Assembly (NCBI GenBank): GCA_963701995.1 | Contig: OY969693.1 | Span: 1,426,001 to 1,490,000 of the forward strand | Direction of reading: 5' to 3' | Source: Methanoflorens sp963701995 | GTDB lineage: Archaea; Halobacteriota; Bog-38; Methanoflorentales; Methanoflorentaceae | DNA: 64,000 nucleotides | In this document: positions 26,516 through 34,427 of the stretch, one piece after another | Numbering within the stretch: the first letter of the stretch is position 1 | How the letters are laid out: each line of letters begins with the position of its first letter | Notes under the pieces: generated by a model | Database searches by the model: none | What the model saw: the letters and a program-made list of their open reading frames with translations, nothing else | What the model was told of the DNA's origin: nothing | Made by a program: the position numbers and the translations under genes

Positions 26516-27364
26516 GTGAGAGAGCTCGACTACGTCTGTGAGGTCGGCAAGAACCCCTTGTTGGCTTACACCATGCTGCACACTATTGACAAGTTCCAAC
26601 GTAAGCCGTGTGTCCCGCCCCAGATACTAGCGAAGTTGGAAGGTGTAGCGCCAAAACGCGAGGCGCCTTACGCACTGACGCCATCACGATTTTACAGGAT
26701 TCTGTTCCAAATTCACAAAGATTGCGAAAAAAGAAGACTTGAACTGCGCCTCCCCTATTATTGGTACAAGACAGGCCCTGTCGTATATGGGCGGGGCGCC
26801 CCCCGAATCTTTGATGTGACGCGCGTAAAAAAAACCCAGCAAGTCACAGCTTCATTTGACCAATGGAAGGATACGATACTGATATTCGACGGTTACGAGT
26901 CGTCTTTCAGCGATGCCATCTTGCTTACTTTAAACGTGAATATCCTAGCGCGATACACGAAACTTGACATTATTTATGAGTACTCTCCGAGCCAAATGCA
27001 CAAGGTTCTAGTCACAATACTTAATCAATTGCAGAACGTGGCAAAAAAGGAGGTCGCAGATGAAGGAGACCTAGAGAGTCTCTTTCAGTTGTTGGCTCGT
27101 GTGGTCGGTGAGGACTTTGACGATAGATACAGCGAACTATATACTCCCTTTGAGCGTGCAATCGATATGATTCAAACAGAATTGGCGCCCAGGCCTAACA
27201 TTGGATATGTTCGTCGTATCGCTGAAGACGCGTGGAACGTTTTTGCATTAGGCCTAAGAGCGAAAGAAAACGCAAACGTAGATCAGAAAGAGGTAAAAAA
27301 ATGGAAAAACAAGTACAGGCAAGCGCTGTCAGCTTTTGAATTGCAACTTTCTAGTGCATGCTAA
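26516..27364 (+). CDS. Hypothetical protein, unknown function
   Basis: A 282-residue soluble protein starting at a GTG. The N-terminal half has a segment LPYYWYKTGPVVYGRGAP, which recalls helical regulatory or antitoxin-like proteins with a conserved Gly-Pro-Val, but I cannot assign it. A middle FDGYESSFSDAILLTLNVN segment is followed by long charged helices and a Lys-rich C-terminus. The upstream intergenic region is long, and the gene is isolated and convergent with a small minus-strand frame. It may be accessory. Confidence 0.6.
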   Translation: MRELDYVCEVGKNPLLAYTMLHTIDKFQRKPCVPPQILAKLEGVAPKREAPYALTPSRFYRILFQIHKDCEKRRLELRLPYYWYKTGPVVYGRGAPRIFDVTRVKKTQQVTASFDQWKDTILIFDGYESSFSDAILLTLNVNILARYTKLDIIYEYSPSQMHKVLVTILNQLQNVAKKEVADEGDLESLFQLLARVVGEDFDDRYSELYTPFERAIDMIQTELAPRPNIGYVRRIAEDAWNVFALGLRAKENANVDQKEVKKWKNKYRQALSAFELQLSSAC

Positions 27365-27367
27365 ACC

Positions 27368-27595
27368 TCACGCGCGTTCTCTTTTTTTTGCCAGAGTGGA
27401 CTCGTGATCAAGCCCAGCCGCTTGCTGCCACGCTGTGACAAGTGAGCAGATTTTTTGTGTTACATCGCAAGCGGCCACTTCTCTTGGGATTTGGATGACA
27501 TGAGGTTCGGAAGCCCATAGTTTTTGGAGGCACAATAGCGTGCTCAAAGCGCTTTTAAGGCACTCTAGCAGGCTCTCCGGTTCTGATAAGTGCAA
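27368..27595 (-). CDS. Candidate small helical protein
   Basis: A 75-residue frame with a TTG start and protein-like composition (PESLLECLKSALSTLLCLQKLW, a leucine-rich helix, split here at Leu11 for reading). A TATA-like CTATAAG on the minus strand near 27613-27620 would place a leaderless start close to the TTG. It ends 3 bases from the convergent gene. No Shine-Dalgarno and no family match, so the call is tentative. Confidence 0.3.
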   Translation of the reverse strand: MHLSEPESLLECLKSALSTLLCLQKLWASEPHVIQIPREVAACDVTQKICSLVTAWQQAAGLDHESTLAKKRERA

Positions 27596-27646
27596 AATGG
27601 TGTCATTTTCTTATAGTTGAAACATGTCATTTTACTTAGTGCACGC

Positions 27647-27733
27647 ATGAACTGTAAAGAAGAAAAGAAAGAGGGGTACTCCAAAGGCAAAGAAGTTCAG
27701 GGCAAGACGGAAAAGAAGAAGGGGTGCTATTAA
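27647..27733 (+). CDS. Candidate 28-residue Lys/Cys micropeptide with an in-frame repeat after the stop
   Basis: The peptide has two Cys flanking a Lys/Glu-rich core that includes SKGKEVQGKT. Directly after the TAA, in the same frame, eight more codons read GKEVKGLK before a second TAA, nearly repeating the core motif. This may be a longer repeated peptide gene cut by a nonsense mutation, or a readthrough peptide. There is no clear ribosome site, so support is weak. Confidence 0.2.
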   Translation: MNCKEEKKEGYSKGKEVQGKTEKKKGCY

Positions 27734-27800
27734 GGCAAGGAAGTGAAAGGCCTGAAGTAATGTTGCGAGGTGTTAGAACACATGCCTGTCGCTTGACTTG

Positions 27801-28610
27801 TTAGTTTCGTTGAAACGTCAAGAAACGAGGTATGGCTGGCTGGTAGTTGACTGGGTCAAAGAGCTCCAGTTCACTGGGCTCTATTGGGACGCAGATTCTT
27901 GATATCATCCCGTGCAGAGTGTAGGGAAGTCGTATTAGTTTGATGTTCCCGGCAGTGACCCATTCGTCAATTGGGAACCTTCGTGCATACGCGTTCGCTA
28001 ATGAATTTCGTTCTGCACGCGTTAAGTACGTAGCATCGCGGTCTAGCACGTGGATGTGAAAGCCGCGCCCCGAATAGACAATGCGCAGTTTGGAATACGT
28101 TTGTTTAAGCTCGCGATACATCAACACTGTTTGCTTTCTCAAGATCTTGAACTCTATCAAACATAGCATGCGGCCCTGATGTGCCTTCATCTTCTGATCT
28201 AGGTCGCCGTGGACTGGACAATATACGTTTTCGGGGTCTAAATCGAAAACAAGTTCTTGTCCGACATAATGCTTGCAGGGAAGACACTTGTCGGCCTCGT
28301 AGCAGTCTGGGCAGCCTCTGCATATGTCAAGATCTTCATAGTGATTCGTGTCATAGTAGACCCCTTCGGGAAGATATTTCAAGAGGTACTCTTGCATACC
28401 TCGAAGGTTGCAGTAATCATCAATAACGACCACGTCGTCTCTAATGTCCTCAAATTGTTTGAGGTAGATTTGGGTATACTTGCCAACCAAGAATGAGATT
28501 ACTGTGTTTTTTCGGAAAGGCTGCCAACGACGGAGCGCTTTTGCATTGAACTCGTTGCAGTAAAATTGGGCTCTTTCGACCAGTGAGGAGTATCGCATGC
28601 CTCTTGGCAT
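27801..28610 (-). CDS. Archaeo-eukaryotic primase superfamily protein (PriS-like)
   Basis: About 269 residues from Met at 28610; the frame also extends to 28679, with a hydrophobic N-terminus that does not fit. A catalytic-type D-x-D lies in ELVFDLDPENVYC. A cysteine cluster CRGCPDCYEADKCLPC precedes it and could bind zinc. SGRGFHIHV and the late KLIRLPYTLHG match the nucleotide-binding core of primase small subunits. The protein is shorter than most PriS (about 350), and no large subunit is nearby. It may be the replicative PriS, a second primase-polymerase for repair, or element-derived. Confidence 0.68.
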   Translation of the reverse strand: MPRGMRYSSLVERAQFYCNEFNAKALRRWQPFRKNTVISFLVGKYTQIYLKQFEDIRDDVVVIDDYCNLRGMQEYLLKYLPEGVYYDTNHYEDLDICRGCPDCYEADKCLPCKHYVGQELVFDLDPENVYCPVHGDLDQKMKAHQGRMLCLIEFKILRKQTVLMYRELKQTYSKLRIVYSGRGFHIHVLDRDATYLTRAERNSLANAYARRFPIDEWVTAGNIKLIRLPYTLHGMISRICVPIEPSELELFDPVNYQPAIPRFLTFQRN

Positions 28611-28756
28611 TTTGTACTTGTGCTTCTTCACGTGGTTAAGCTCCGTTAGAACAACTAATACACACATCCATGCTGCCACGCTAGGCCTTAGCGAGACACA
28701 TCAGAAAAACGGTTGCGCAGCGCCCCTGCGACTTTGCAAAAAAAGTGATCGGCTTC

Positions 28757-29206
28757 TTACTGGAGTTTAAGCGGCCCCCCCTCTTTGAGCGATTTCATGA
28801 TAATATCTGTTTGAATTATCTCAAGCGGGAGATCTGCTATCTGGGTGTTGATCACACTTTTGAGCTGAGAGTAGTCGTGAGCCGCAACAGTGAACCGCAA
28901 ATTATGGTCGCCGCTGACGTGGTCTATTTGAAAAATATTCTCGAATTCTGCTAGTTTTTTCGACAAAGAGTCGAGCTCTTCCAAACTAGCCTTTGCAAAG
29001 AGGCGGGCACAACAATGCAATCCTACTTTTCCTCGGTCAACAATTGCTGAATACCCCTTTATTACGCCTTCATCTTCCATTATAGATATCCTGTCGCGTA
29101 CGGTTGATTCTGACCTGTTTATCGCTTTGGCGATGTCTTTGTACGTCATCCTTCCATCTTGCTGCAAGAGATACAGTATTTTTTTATTCATTTCATCTAT
29201 GCGCAT
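28757..29206 (-). CDS. Lrp/AsnC family transcriptional regulator
   Basis: A 149-residue regulator beginning MRIDEMNKKIL. The N-terminal winged helix (DEMNKKILYLLQQDGRM, DIAKAINRSESTVRDRI) binds DNA and the C-terminal RAM-type domain (LRFTVAAHDYSQL) binds amino acids or similar ligands and mediates oligomer formation. Met at 29206 is preferred to the upstream in-frame Met because it matches family N-termini. Targets are unknown; the PD-(D/E)XK-like gene upstream is divergently arranged. Confidence 0.88.
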   Translation of the reverse strand: MRIDEMNKKILYLLQQDGRMTYKDIAKAINRSESTVRDRISIMEDEGVIKGYSAIVDRGKVGLHCCARLFAKASLEELDSLSKKLAEFENIFQIDHVSGDHNLRFTVAAHDYSQLKSVINTQIADLPLEIIQTDIIMKSLKEGGPLKLQ

Positions 29207-29435
29207 TAAGGACACCTCTGTGAAGAACAAAAAGAAGTCTCAAAGAGTTGATAAATACCTATGTAGTGAAATTTTTTTGTTACGCTATCCTAGATCAAAA
29301 ACATCCGCACAATAGCAAATTGCTGGGGCTGAGACGTGTGCGCCGGACATCGCTCTGCCGTGTCTGTCAGGCGAGAAACTTGCGTGGCCTTCATCAGGAG
29401 AATTTGAAGAAGAACAACGCCAAAAAACGTATGTA

Positions 29436-29858
29436 GTGACAGAGCTTAATATGCCAAGCATGTCTGAATTGAGCGCTTCGAAAGCAGAGGCCCTTCACGA
29501 CGAAGTTGTTAGAAAAGCAGGCAACAGCATATTTAAAAAATACAAAGTTGTCATGAATATAATGGGGAAAAACGTTGCTAGCATCGATAATGTGTACCCA
29601 GACCTCCTCGCCTACGACGTTTATAGCGTCAAACCATTTCTAGCAAGCGATACACCGACACTAATTTCGGAAGTAGAGGTTGGGGCAGAGATAACGGACG
29701 AGCTCGTTGCGAAATGGCTTCAGCTGAAGGCCGTAGACGTTGACCGAATCGTTTTGATCTTGCCGGAAAAAACGAGAAGCAGAGCGGAAGATGTGCTTAA
29801 GAAACTTGGCCCAAAATTCGAACTTCACTTCTTTGACAAGGATTTACGTATTAGTTAG
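29436..29858 (+). CDS. PD-(D/E)XK-like nuclease-fold protein
   Basis: About 140 residues. The motif pattern YPDLLAYDV followed by LISEVEVGAEIT, then LKAVDVDRIVLILPE, resembles the Asp...Glu-x-Glu layout of archaeal restriction-like nuclease proteins; the usual catalytic Lys is not obvious. It may therefore be a nuclease, a metal-binding relative or an inactive fold member. Starts at GTG 29436 and ATG 29451 or 29460 are all possible. Confidence 0.5.
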   Translation: MTELNMPSMSELSASKAEALHDEVVRKAGNSIFKKYKVVMNIMGKNVASIDNVYPDLLAYDVYSVKPFLASDTPTLISEVEVGAEITDELVAKWLQLKAVDVDRIVLILPEKTRSRAEDVLKKLGPKFELHFFDKDLRIS

Positions 29859-29946
29859 TTGTGAGCGGAACCAATTCGAAGGCGCTGCGTCGGGGCCTGC
29901 TTTGGACTCAATTCTTTCGCATTTGGTGGCCTTTCATTGAGATTGT

Positions 29947-29954
29947 TATAAATA
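29947..29954 (+). promoter_or_regulatory. TATA box before the small protein at 30001
   Basis: TATAAATA predicts transcription starting near 29975-29980. That places the GTG at 29956 upstream of the transcript and favours ATG 30001 as the start of the gene. Confidence 0.45.
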
Positions 29955-30000
29955 TGTGAGCGCAATATTGTCATCGTGTGGGGTCGTAGTAGAGGGCATT

Positions 30001-30345
30001 ATGTTGATGGGTAAAGTGCGCTATCGCTGTGACAAAGATTCTACAACTATAGTAATACCTGCAAAATGCATAGAGACGTTTTGCATAGGAAGCGCATTTC
30101 CACTAAACAAATCATCCGGGAGCGTCTCTACGAGCATCAAAGAAGAGACGATAAGGCTGGTCGAAACCACAGGAGCGGCAGAAGCAACGCGTAGAAGCGT
30201 TGTCGGAACCTATACCAGAGATGAGGACAACATAGAAGTCTTTTTGCCCATTCGTGTGTGCGAGACTGTTTTTAAGACAGAAAGTCACGAGGGAGAACTA
30301 AGAATCGAGGTCGTCGACGATGAAGTTCTCGTTAGCCAGGTATGA
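30001..30345 (+). CDS. Hypothetical beta-rich protein
   Basis: A 114-residue protein (ATG 30001; ATG 30007 also possible) with alternating hydrophobic strands such as GKVRYRCDKDSTTIVIPAKC and a C-terminal ELRIEVVDDEVLVSQV. Four to five Cys residues lie in the N-terminal half and middle. A TATA box at 29947-29954 and a GAGG-type ribosome site before the ATG support the start. It ends 3 bases from the convergent lipoprotein gene. No family is recognised. Confidence 0.5.
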   Translation: MLMGKVRYRCDKDSTTIVIPAKCIETFCIGSAFPLNKSSGSVSTSIKEETIRLVETTGAAEATRRSVVGTYTRDEDNIEVFLPIRVCETVFKTESHEGELRIEVVDDEVLVSQV

Positions 30346-30348
30346 GCG

Positions 30349-31176
30349 TCAACTCGTGAACTTGTAGGCATATACTTCGGTTCTAGCTACTTCCGCTAAC
30401 GAAATTGAAAAATTGCGCGGTATATCGATTTGAAACGGCGCCGTCTTTTCTGGAGCCAACTCACCTTGCGGCTTGCCTGCAAAAACGCCGAGAACATTTC
30501 CGTCTTTTCTATAGAGTGCGACCGCTGCAACCGAGGAGTTTACGTTCTCCGTGCCCCCGTTGTAAACCTCTCCGCTGACGCCGCTAATTGTCTGGTTGAA
30601 GAAAGTGGTTTTGTTGTTCGCGATCGCCAGCGGATACGGGTTTTCGTTTGAGAGCTTATAGTCGGGCAGCAATATCCTGTAGCGTAAATTGTATTTTTTG
30701 GCTGGCTGCGCACTAGTTTGAGTTTTTGAATTGTTTGAGGTGATATTTCGCGTAGAGGCCGCTGTTTTAAAGTTTGCTGACGCAACTCGTGTTTGATTGA
30801 GGGGGGTGGTGCTAGCACGGCCAAATGCCACTGGCAACATTTTGATCATAAACGGAGTGGTCTCTCCAGGGAGGAGGGTTGAATTGACTCCTGTTTCCGG
30901 ACCTGCGTAGCCTCGCTCGTACGTTGTGTTGTTCGCGTACCCCTCAGCTTGAAGGCTAACGTCCACGAGGTTCTGTGTTCCCATGTTTTTGATGATACCC
31001 GTGAGATACGACGTGCCGTTGTGAGTGTAATAATAGGTATGCGTGACGTTGACCGCATTGACTGTAGAGTGAGTCGTTTCATTGTTGGGTTGCTCGGTCA
31101 GACATCCGGCGAAGCTAACCGCTAGAGAAACGAGAATCAAGAGTGCGCAAGCGCGTATCACGGTTGGAGGCGCCAT
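30349..31176 (-). CDS. Secreted lipoprotein with FxLYD-like domains
   Basis: A 275-residue predicted lipoprotein. The N-terminal signal (ACALLILVSLAVSFAGC) ends in a lipobox with Cys near residue 25, followed by a Thr/Asn-rich linker. The body has two beta-sandwich-like repeats of the FxLYD type (YLTGIIKNMGTQNLVDVSL and a second GEVYNGGTENVN block). Many N-x-T/S sites suggest glycosylation at the cell surface. The function is probably cell envelope or binding; the partner is unknown. Confidence 0.72.
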   Translation of the reverse strand: MAPPTVIRACALLILVSLAVSFAGCLTEQPNNETTHSTVNAVNVTHTYYYTHNGTSYLTGIIKNMGTQNLVDVSLQAEGYANNTTYERGYAGPETGVNSTLLPGETTPFMIKMLPVAFGRASTTPLNQTRVASANFKTAASTRNITSNNSKTQTSAQPAKKYNLRYRILLPDYKLSNENPYPLAIANNKTTFFNQTISGVSGEVYNGGTENVNSSVAAVALYRKDGNVLGVFAGKPQGELAPEKTAPFQIDIPRNFSISLAEVARTEVYAYKFTS

Positions 31177-31208
31177 TGTCGTCTTATTGATCTTCGCGGA
31201 ACGGTTAG

Positions 31209-32087
31209 CTAGTCTACGATCTTGCTAATCGATAACTCTAAGATGTCTTCTGCTCCGTGCTGCTTCAGCTTCGGAATCAGCTCGTTGATTTGTTCTTTCG
31301 CTACCACCGATTCTACGGCATAGTAGTCTGCGCTATATAATTTGGCGACGCTGGGGGCCTTCATCGTGGGCAAGATCTTAATGATTTCTTCGAGCTTGTT
31401 TTCAGGGACGTTCATCTTAATCAAAGCCCGGTTCTGGGCGTCTATGGCACCTAGAATGAGCGTCTTGATATCGTCAATGGAGCGCCGCTTTGCCTCGTAG
31501 CTTGCTTCGTTGGCAATGAGCACAGTTGATGATTCAAGAATAACGTCGATCACCTTGAGACCACTCCTCTTCAGGGTCTCGCCCGTCTCGGTTAACTCTA
31601 CTATACCATCCATGATATCGGGGACTTTAGCTTCTGTAGCGCCGTACGACAAGAATATGTCAACAGAAATTCCCTTCTGCTCGAAATATTGCTTTGCTAG
31701 ACGTGGATATTCTGTCGAAATCCTGCTGCCTTGCTTCAAATCAAACGGAGAATTTGCCGTCGATTGTTCGTGGACTGCGAGCACGATCTTGACCTTTTCG
31801 GACGCGGTTTTGCTATATGGCAGCTCGGCGATGATACGCACGTCACTACCGGTCTCGCGTACCCAATCCAATCCAGTTATGCCAAGATCAAAATAGGCTG
31901 CCGCAACATATTGAGGGATCTCTTGAGGCCTCAGTACTTTTACGCTACTTATTCTGAAATCTTTGATCTTCGGATTGTAGTCCCTCGGGCTTTTTCGAAT
32001 AACTTCTAGGTCTGCCAGCTTCAAGAACTTGATCGTTTGTTCCTCCAAGCTGCCCTTGGGTATCACAAACTTAATTTCATCACTCAT
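31209..32087 (-). CDS. hisG: ATP phosphoribosyltransferase (long form)
   Basis: The first enzyme of histidine biosynthesis, joining PRPP and ATP. The catalytic domain has VIPKGSLEEQTIKFL, DLGITGLDWVRE and DGIVELTETGETL segments, and the C-terminal about 80 residues form the regulatory domain of long-form HisG. This form is feedback-inhibited by histidine and does not need HisZ. A minus-strand TATA-like element (ATTTTAAATA, 32111-32120) about 26 bases upstream of the ATG suggests a leaderless transcript. No other his gene is in the window. Confidence 0.92.
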   Translation of the reverse strand: MSDEIKFVIPKGSLEEQTIKFLKLADLEVIRKSPRDYNPKIKDFRISSVKVLRPQEIPQYVAAAYFDLGITGLDWVRETGSDVRIIAELPYSKTASEKVKIVLAVHEQSTANSPFDLKQGSRISTEYPRLAKQYFEQKGISVDIFLSYGATEAKVPDIMDGIVELTETGETLKRSGLKVIDVILESSTVLIANEASYEAKRRSIDDIKTLILGAIDAQNRALIKMNVPENKLEEIIKILPTMKAPSVAKLYSADYYAVESVVAKEQINELIPKLKQHGAEDILELSISKIVD

Positions 32088-32110
32088 TTGAACTAACTAT
32101 GAATCTTTGG

Positions 32111-32120
32111 TATTTAAAAT
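32111..32120 (-). promoter_or_regulatory. TATA box of hisG
   Basis: ATTTTAAATA on the minus strand, centred about 28 bases upstream of the hisG ATG at 32087, which fits a leaderless or nearly leaderless mRNA. Confidence 0.5.
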
Positions 32121-32357
32121 TCATTGGATATTGCCTCGCAACCTATGGCCGCAGGTTTGAGTTTAGCTAGGGCTTTGCTGACTCGGCGGCTTTTTGCTTG
32201 AGGGTGGCAACTCACACTTCAGCAGTGTGCACAATGAGGCAAATGGGCCGTTCTGGCTCTTTGCACGTGCTAGGTGCCAGGTTTCTCGCGCAATCGAGAA
32301 GAACATTTTTAAACACTGAATGTGGTGGTAATTACAGAGACTTGCCAGGCTACAATC

Positions 32358-32636
32358 ATGTTGTTGCGCAGACCCAAGTCGGCGAAAGAGAAACCACCAG
32401 CAAAGTACCACATTTCGGACGACGACTACTACTGGCTCGCCTCGCGCTTCTGTCAGAATATGGTGGCATTCGTTTTTGCGGCTACCAGGTTTGATGAGGA
32501 TAAATCCGCTTACTTCGAGCACTTTTTCATTGATTTCCTCGACCGGCGAGGCATAAGTTACTCGATCGTTAACGTGGATGAAACGAACAAGCAGCTGTGC
32601 ATCATTAAGCCGTGGGAAAAACACATTACAAAATAG
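32358..32636 (+). CDS. Hypothetical small protein
   Basis: A 92-residue protein from ATG 32358 (an upstream ATG at 32322 is in frame but less likely). The sequence is protein-like, with aromatic-rich DDDYYWLASRFCQNMVAFVF and a C-terminal strand ISYSIVNVDETNKQLCIIK. A possible TATA element (TTTTTAAAC near 32307-32315) lies upstream. The opposite-strand frame has poor composition and is a shadow. It ends next to the tRNA-Ser gene. No family is recognised. Confidence 0.45.
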   Translation: MLLRRPKSAKEKPPAKYHISDDDYYWLASRFCQNMVAFVFAATRFDEDKSAYFEHFFIDFLDRRGISYSIVNVDETNKQLCIIKPWEKHITK

Positions 32637-32639
32637 GAG

Positions 32640-32747
32640 CGCCGAGGAAGGGATTTGAACCCCTGCGAGGCGAAAGCCTCACCAGCTCTCATTGAACCTA
32701 AGAGGAACGCTCAAGGCTGGCGCCGTAGTCCACTTGGCTACCTCGGC
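32640..32747 (-). tRNA. tRNA-Ser(UGA) with a 22-base intron
   Basis: Acceptor stem GCCGAGG/CCTCGGC with discriminator G and no encoded CCA. The long variable arm (TGAGGCTTTCGCCTC) marks it as class II. The anticodon stem CCAGC/GCTGG encloses CTTGAG, an intron at about 32688-32709, then A, giving loop CTTGAGA with anticodon TGA. Discriminator G and the anticodon point to serine, not leucine. TTGA in the loop can pair with TCAA in the intron, as expected for an archaeal splicing motif. The exact splice bases are inferred. Confidence 0.85.
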
Positions 32748-32820
32748 CGTCAACTCGTCTGCTACAATTGCTTCGGCTCGCCCGTTTTTCAAGCAAGATC
32801 ATCCTGAATGGGCGAGACCC

Positions 32821-33129
32821 TCAGCCTTCCAGTACTATTTCGATGTTGATATCTTTCGGGACTTGTATTCTCATGAGTTGCCGAAGCGCGCGCTCATCAG
32901 CATCAAGATCGATAAGTCGTTTGTGGACGCGCATTTCCCAGTGCTCCCACGTCGCAGTCCCTTCGCCGTCGGGACTTTTTCGCGTCGGTACTCTAAGCTT
33001 TTTCGTGGGAAGAGGGACTGGCCCGGACAGGTTGACTCCCGTCCTGTCGGCGATGCTCTTAACTTGTTCACAAACGTGATCAAGCATTTCCGGGCTCGTT
33101 CCTGAAAGCCTTATTCTTGCTTTTTGCAT
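32821..33129 (-). CDS. rps10: 30S ribosomal protein uS10
   Basis: A 102-residue protein with family segments KARIRLSGTSPEMLDHV, GPVPLPTKKLRVPTRKSPDGEGTATWE and LIDLDADERALRQLMRIQVP. It is the last gene of the RNA polymerase-ribosomal protein operon, 14 bases after EF-1 alpha, followed by tRNA-Ser. uS10 next to EF-1 alpha is a classical archaeal arrangement. Confidence 0.96.
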   Translation of the reverse strand: MQKARIRLSGTSPEMLDHVCEQVKSIADRTGVNLSGPVPLPTKKLRVPTRKSPDGEGTATWEHWEMRVHKRLIDLDADERALRQLMRIQVPKDINIEIVLEG

Positions 33130-33143
33130 TCAATCACGTGACG

Positions 33144-34409
33144 TTACCGGGGGACTATGTCGATGCACATGCCCGCTGCGATAGTTTGTCCCATGTCCCG
33201 AATGGCAAAGCGACCCAATTGCGGTATCTCTTTTACCTTCTCTATCACGAAGGGCTTTGTCGGCCGGACTTGGATGATGGCTGCATCGCCTGTTTTGATG
33301 AAGTCTGGGTTGGACTCTTTTACTTGACCGGTTCTGGGATCAAGCTTTGCCTTGATTTCCGTGAAGGTGCATGCCACCTGCGCTGTGTGCGCATGGAACA
33401 CGGGCGTGTAGCCCGCAGTTATCGCACTTGGATGCTGCAAAACGACGATCTGGGCCGTAAATTCCTTTGCGACACTTGGTGGCGTGTCTTGATGACCGGT
33501 GACATCGCCGCGCTTAATATCCTTCTTAGCAACGCCCCGGACGTTGAAACCTACGTTATCCCCTGGAGTGGCCTCTGGGATCTCTTCGTGATGCATTTCT
33601 ATTGATTTAATTTCCCCTCGGACATTTGCGGGCTCGAATATTACCTTGTCTCCCCGCTTCATTGTGCCCGTTTCGACTCTGCCAACGGGCACCGTTCCGA
33701 TACCTGAGATCGTATATACGTCCTGTATGGGTAATCTGAGAGGCAACTTCACCGGTTTTTCAGGAACTTTGAACTTGTTGATCTCCTGTAACAGTGTCTC
33801 ACCGCTGTACCACGACATGTTGTCGCTAAGTTTGGTTACGTTATCGCCTTTAAACGCCGAAACTGGGACATATTGAACGTCTTCTTCTTTGTACCCGACT
33901 GTTTTCAGTAGCTTTCCTACCTCGTCTTTTACCTCATTGAACCGCTTCTCGCTATAATTTGAAGCATCCATTTTGTTGATCGCTACGATCAGCTGATTGA
34001 TTCCGAGTGTCCGTGCAAGGAAGACGTGCTCTTTTGTTTGAGCCATTACACTATCAGGCGCTGCAACCACTAATATAGCAGCATCAGCCTGTGATGCTCC
34101 GGTGATCATATTCTTTACGAAGTCGCGGTGACCGGGACAGTCGACGATAGTGAAGTAGTAGTTTTCGGTATCGAATCGTTGGTGTGCTATGTCGATCGTG
34201 ACGCCGCGCTCGCGCTCTTCCTTGAGCGAATCCATTACCCAGGCAAACTCAAAGGATCCTTTGCCCTTTGCCTCTGCTTCTTTCTTGTATGACTCAATTA
34301 TGTGCGCACCTACATTGCCAGTCTCGAACAACAGCCTTCCAACTAACGTGCTCTTGCCGTGGTCAACGTGACCTATCATTGCTAAATTCAAATGGGGCTT
34401 TGCAGCCAT
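33144..34409 (-). CDS. tef1A: Translation elongation factor 1-alpha
   Basis: Brings aminoacyl-tRNA to the ribosome. G1 is GHVDHGKST near the N-terminus, G3 DCPGHRDFVKNMITGASQAD, G4 NKMD, followed by the two beta-barrel domains (TVPVGRVETGTMKRGDKV). Length 421 is usual for archaea. It is co-transcribed with EF-2 upstream (18-base gap) and rps10 downstream. Confidence 0.97.
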   Translation of the reverse strand: MAAKPHLNLAMIGHVDHGKSTLVGRLLFETGNVGAHIIESYKKEAEAKGKGSFEFAWVMDSLKEERERGVTIDIAHQRFDTENYYFTIVDCPGHRDFVKNMITGASQADAAILVVAAPDSVMAQTKEHVFLARTLGINQLIVAINKMDASNYSEKRFNEVKDEVGKLLKTVGYKEEDVQYVPVSAFKGDNVTKLSDNMSWYSGETLLQEINKFKVPEKPVKLPLRLPIQDVYTISGIGTVPVGRVETGTMKRGDKVIFEPANVRGEIKSIEMHHEEIPEATPGDNVGFNVRGVAKKDIKRGDVTGHQDTPPSVAKEFTAQIVVLQHPSAITAGYTPVFHAHTAQVACTFTEIKAKLDPRTGQVKESNPDFIKTGDAAIIQVRPTKPFVIEKVKEIPQLGRFAIRDMGQTIAAGMCIDIVPR

Positions 34410-34427
34410 TTTTGTTCTTTCCTCCTT

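Noticed and set aside
32163..32624. A 153-residue minus-strand frame opposite the small gene at 32358
   Set aside because: Composition is not protein-like (runs of Val, Cys-Trp-Trp, Ser-Pro-rich tail) and the plus-strand frame fits coding usage better.
32640..32747. Assignment of the class II tRNA as leucine
   Set aside because: The 7-base loop gives anticodon TGA, and the discriminator is G, which fits archaeal serine tRNAs.
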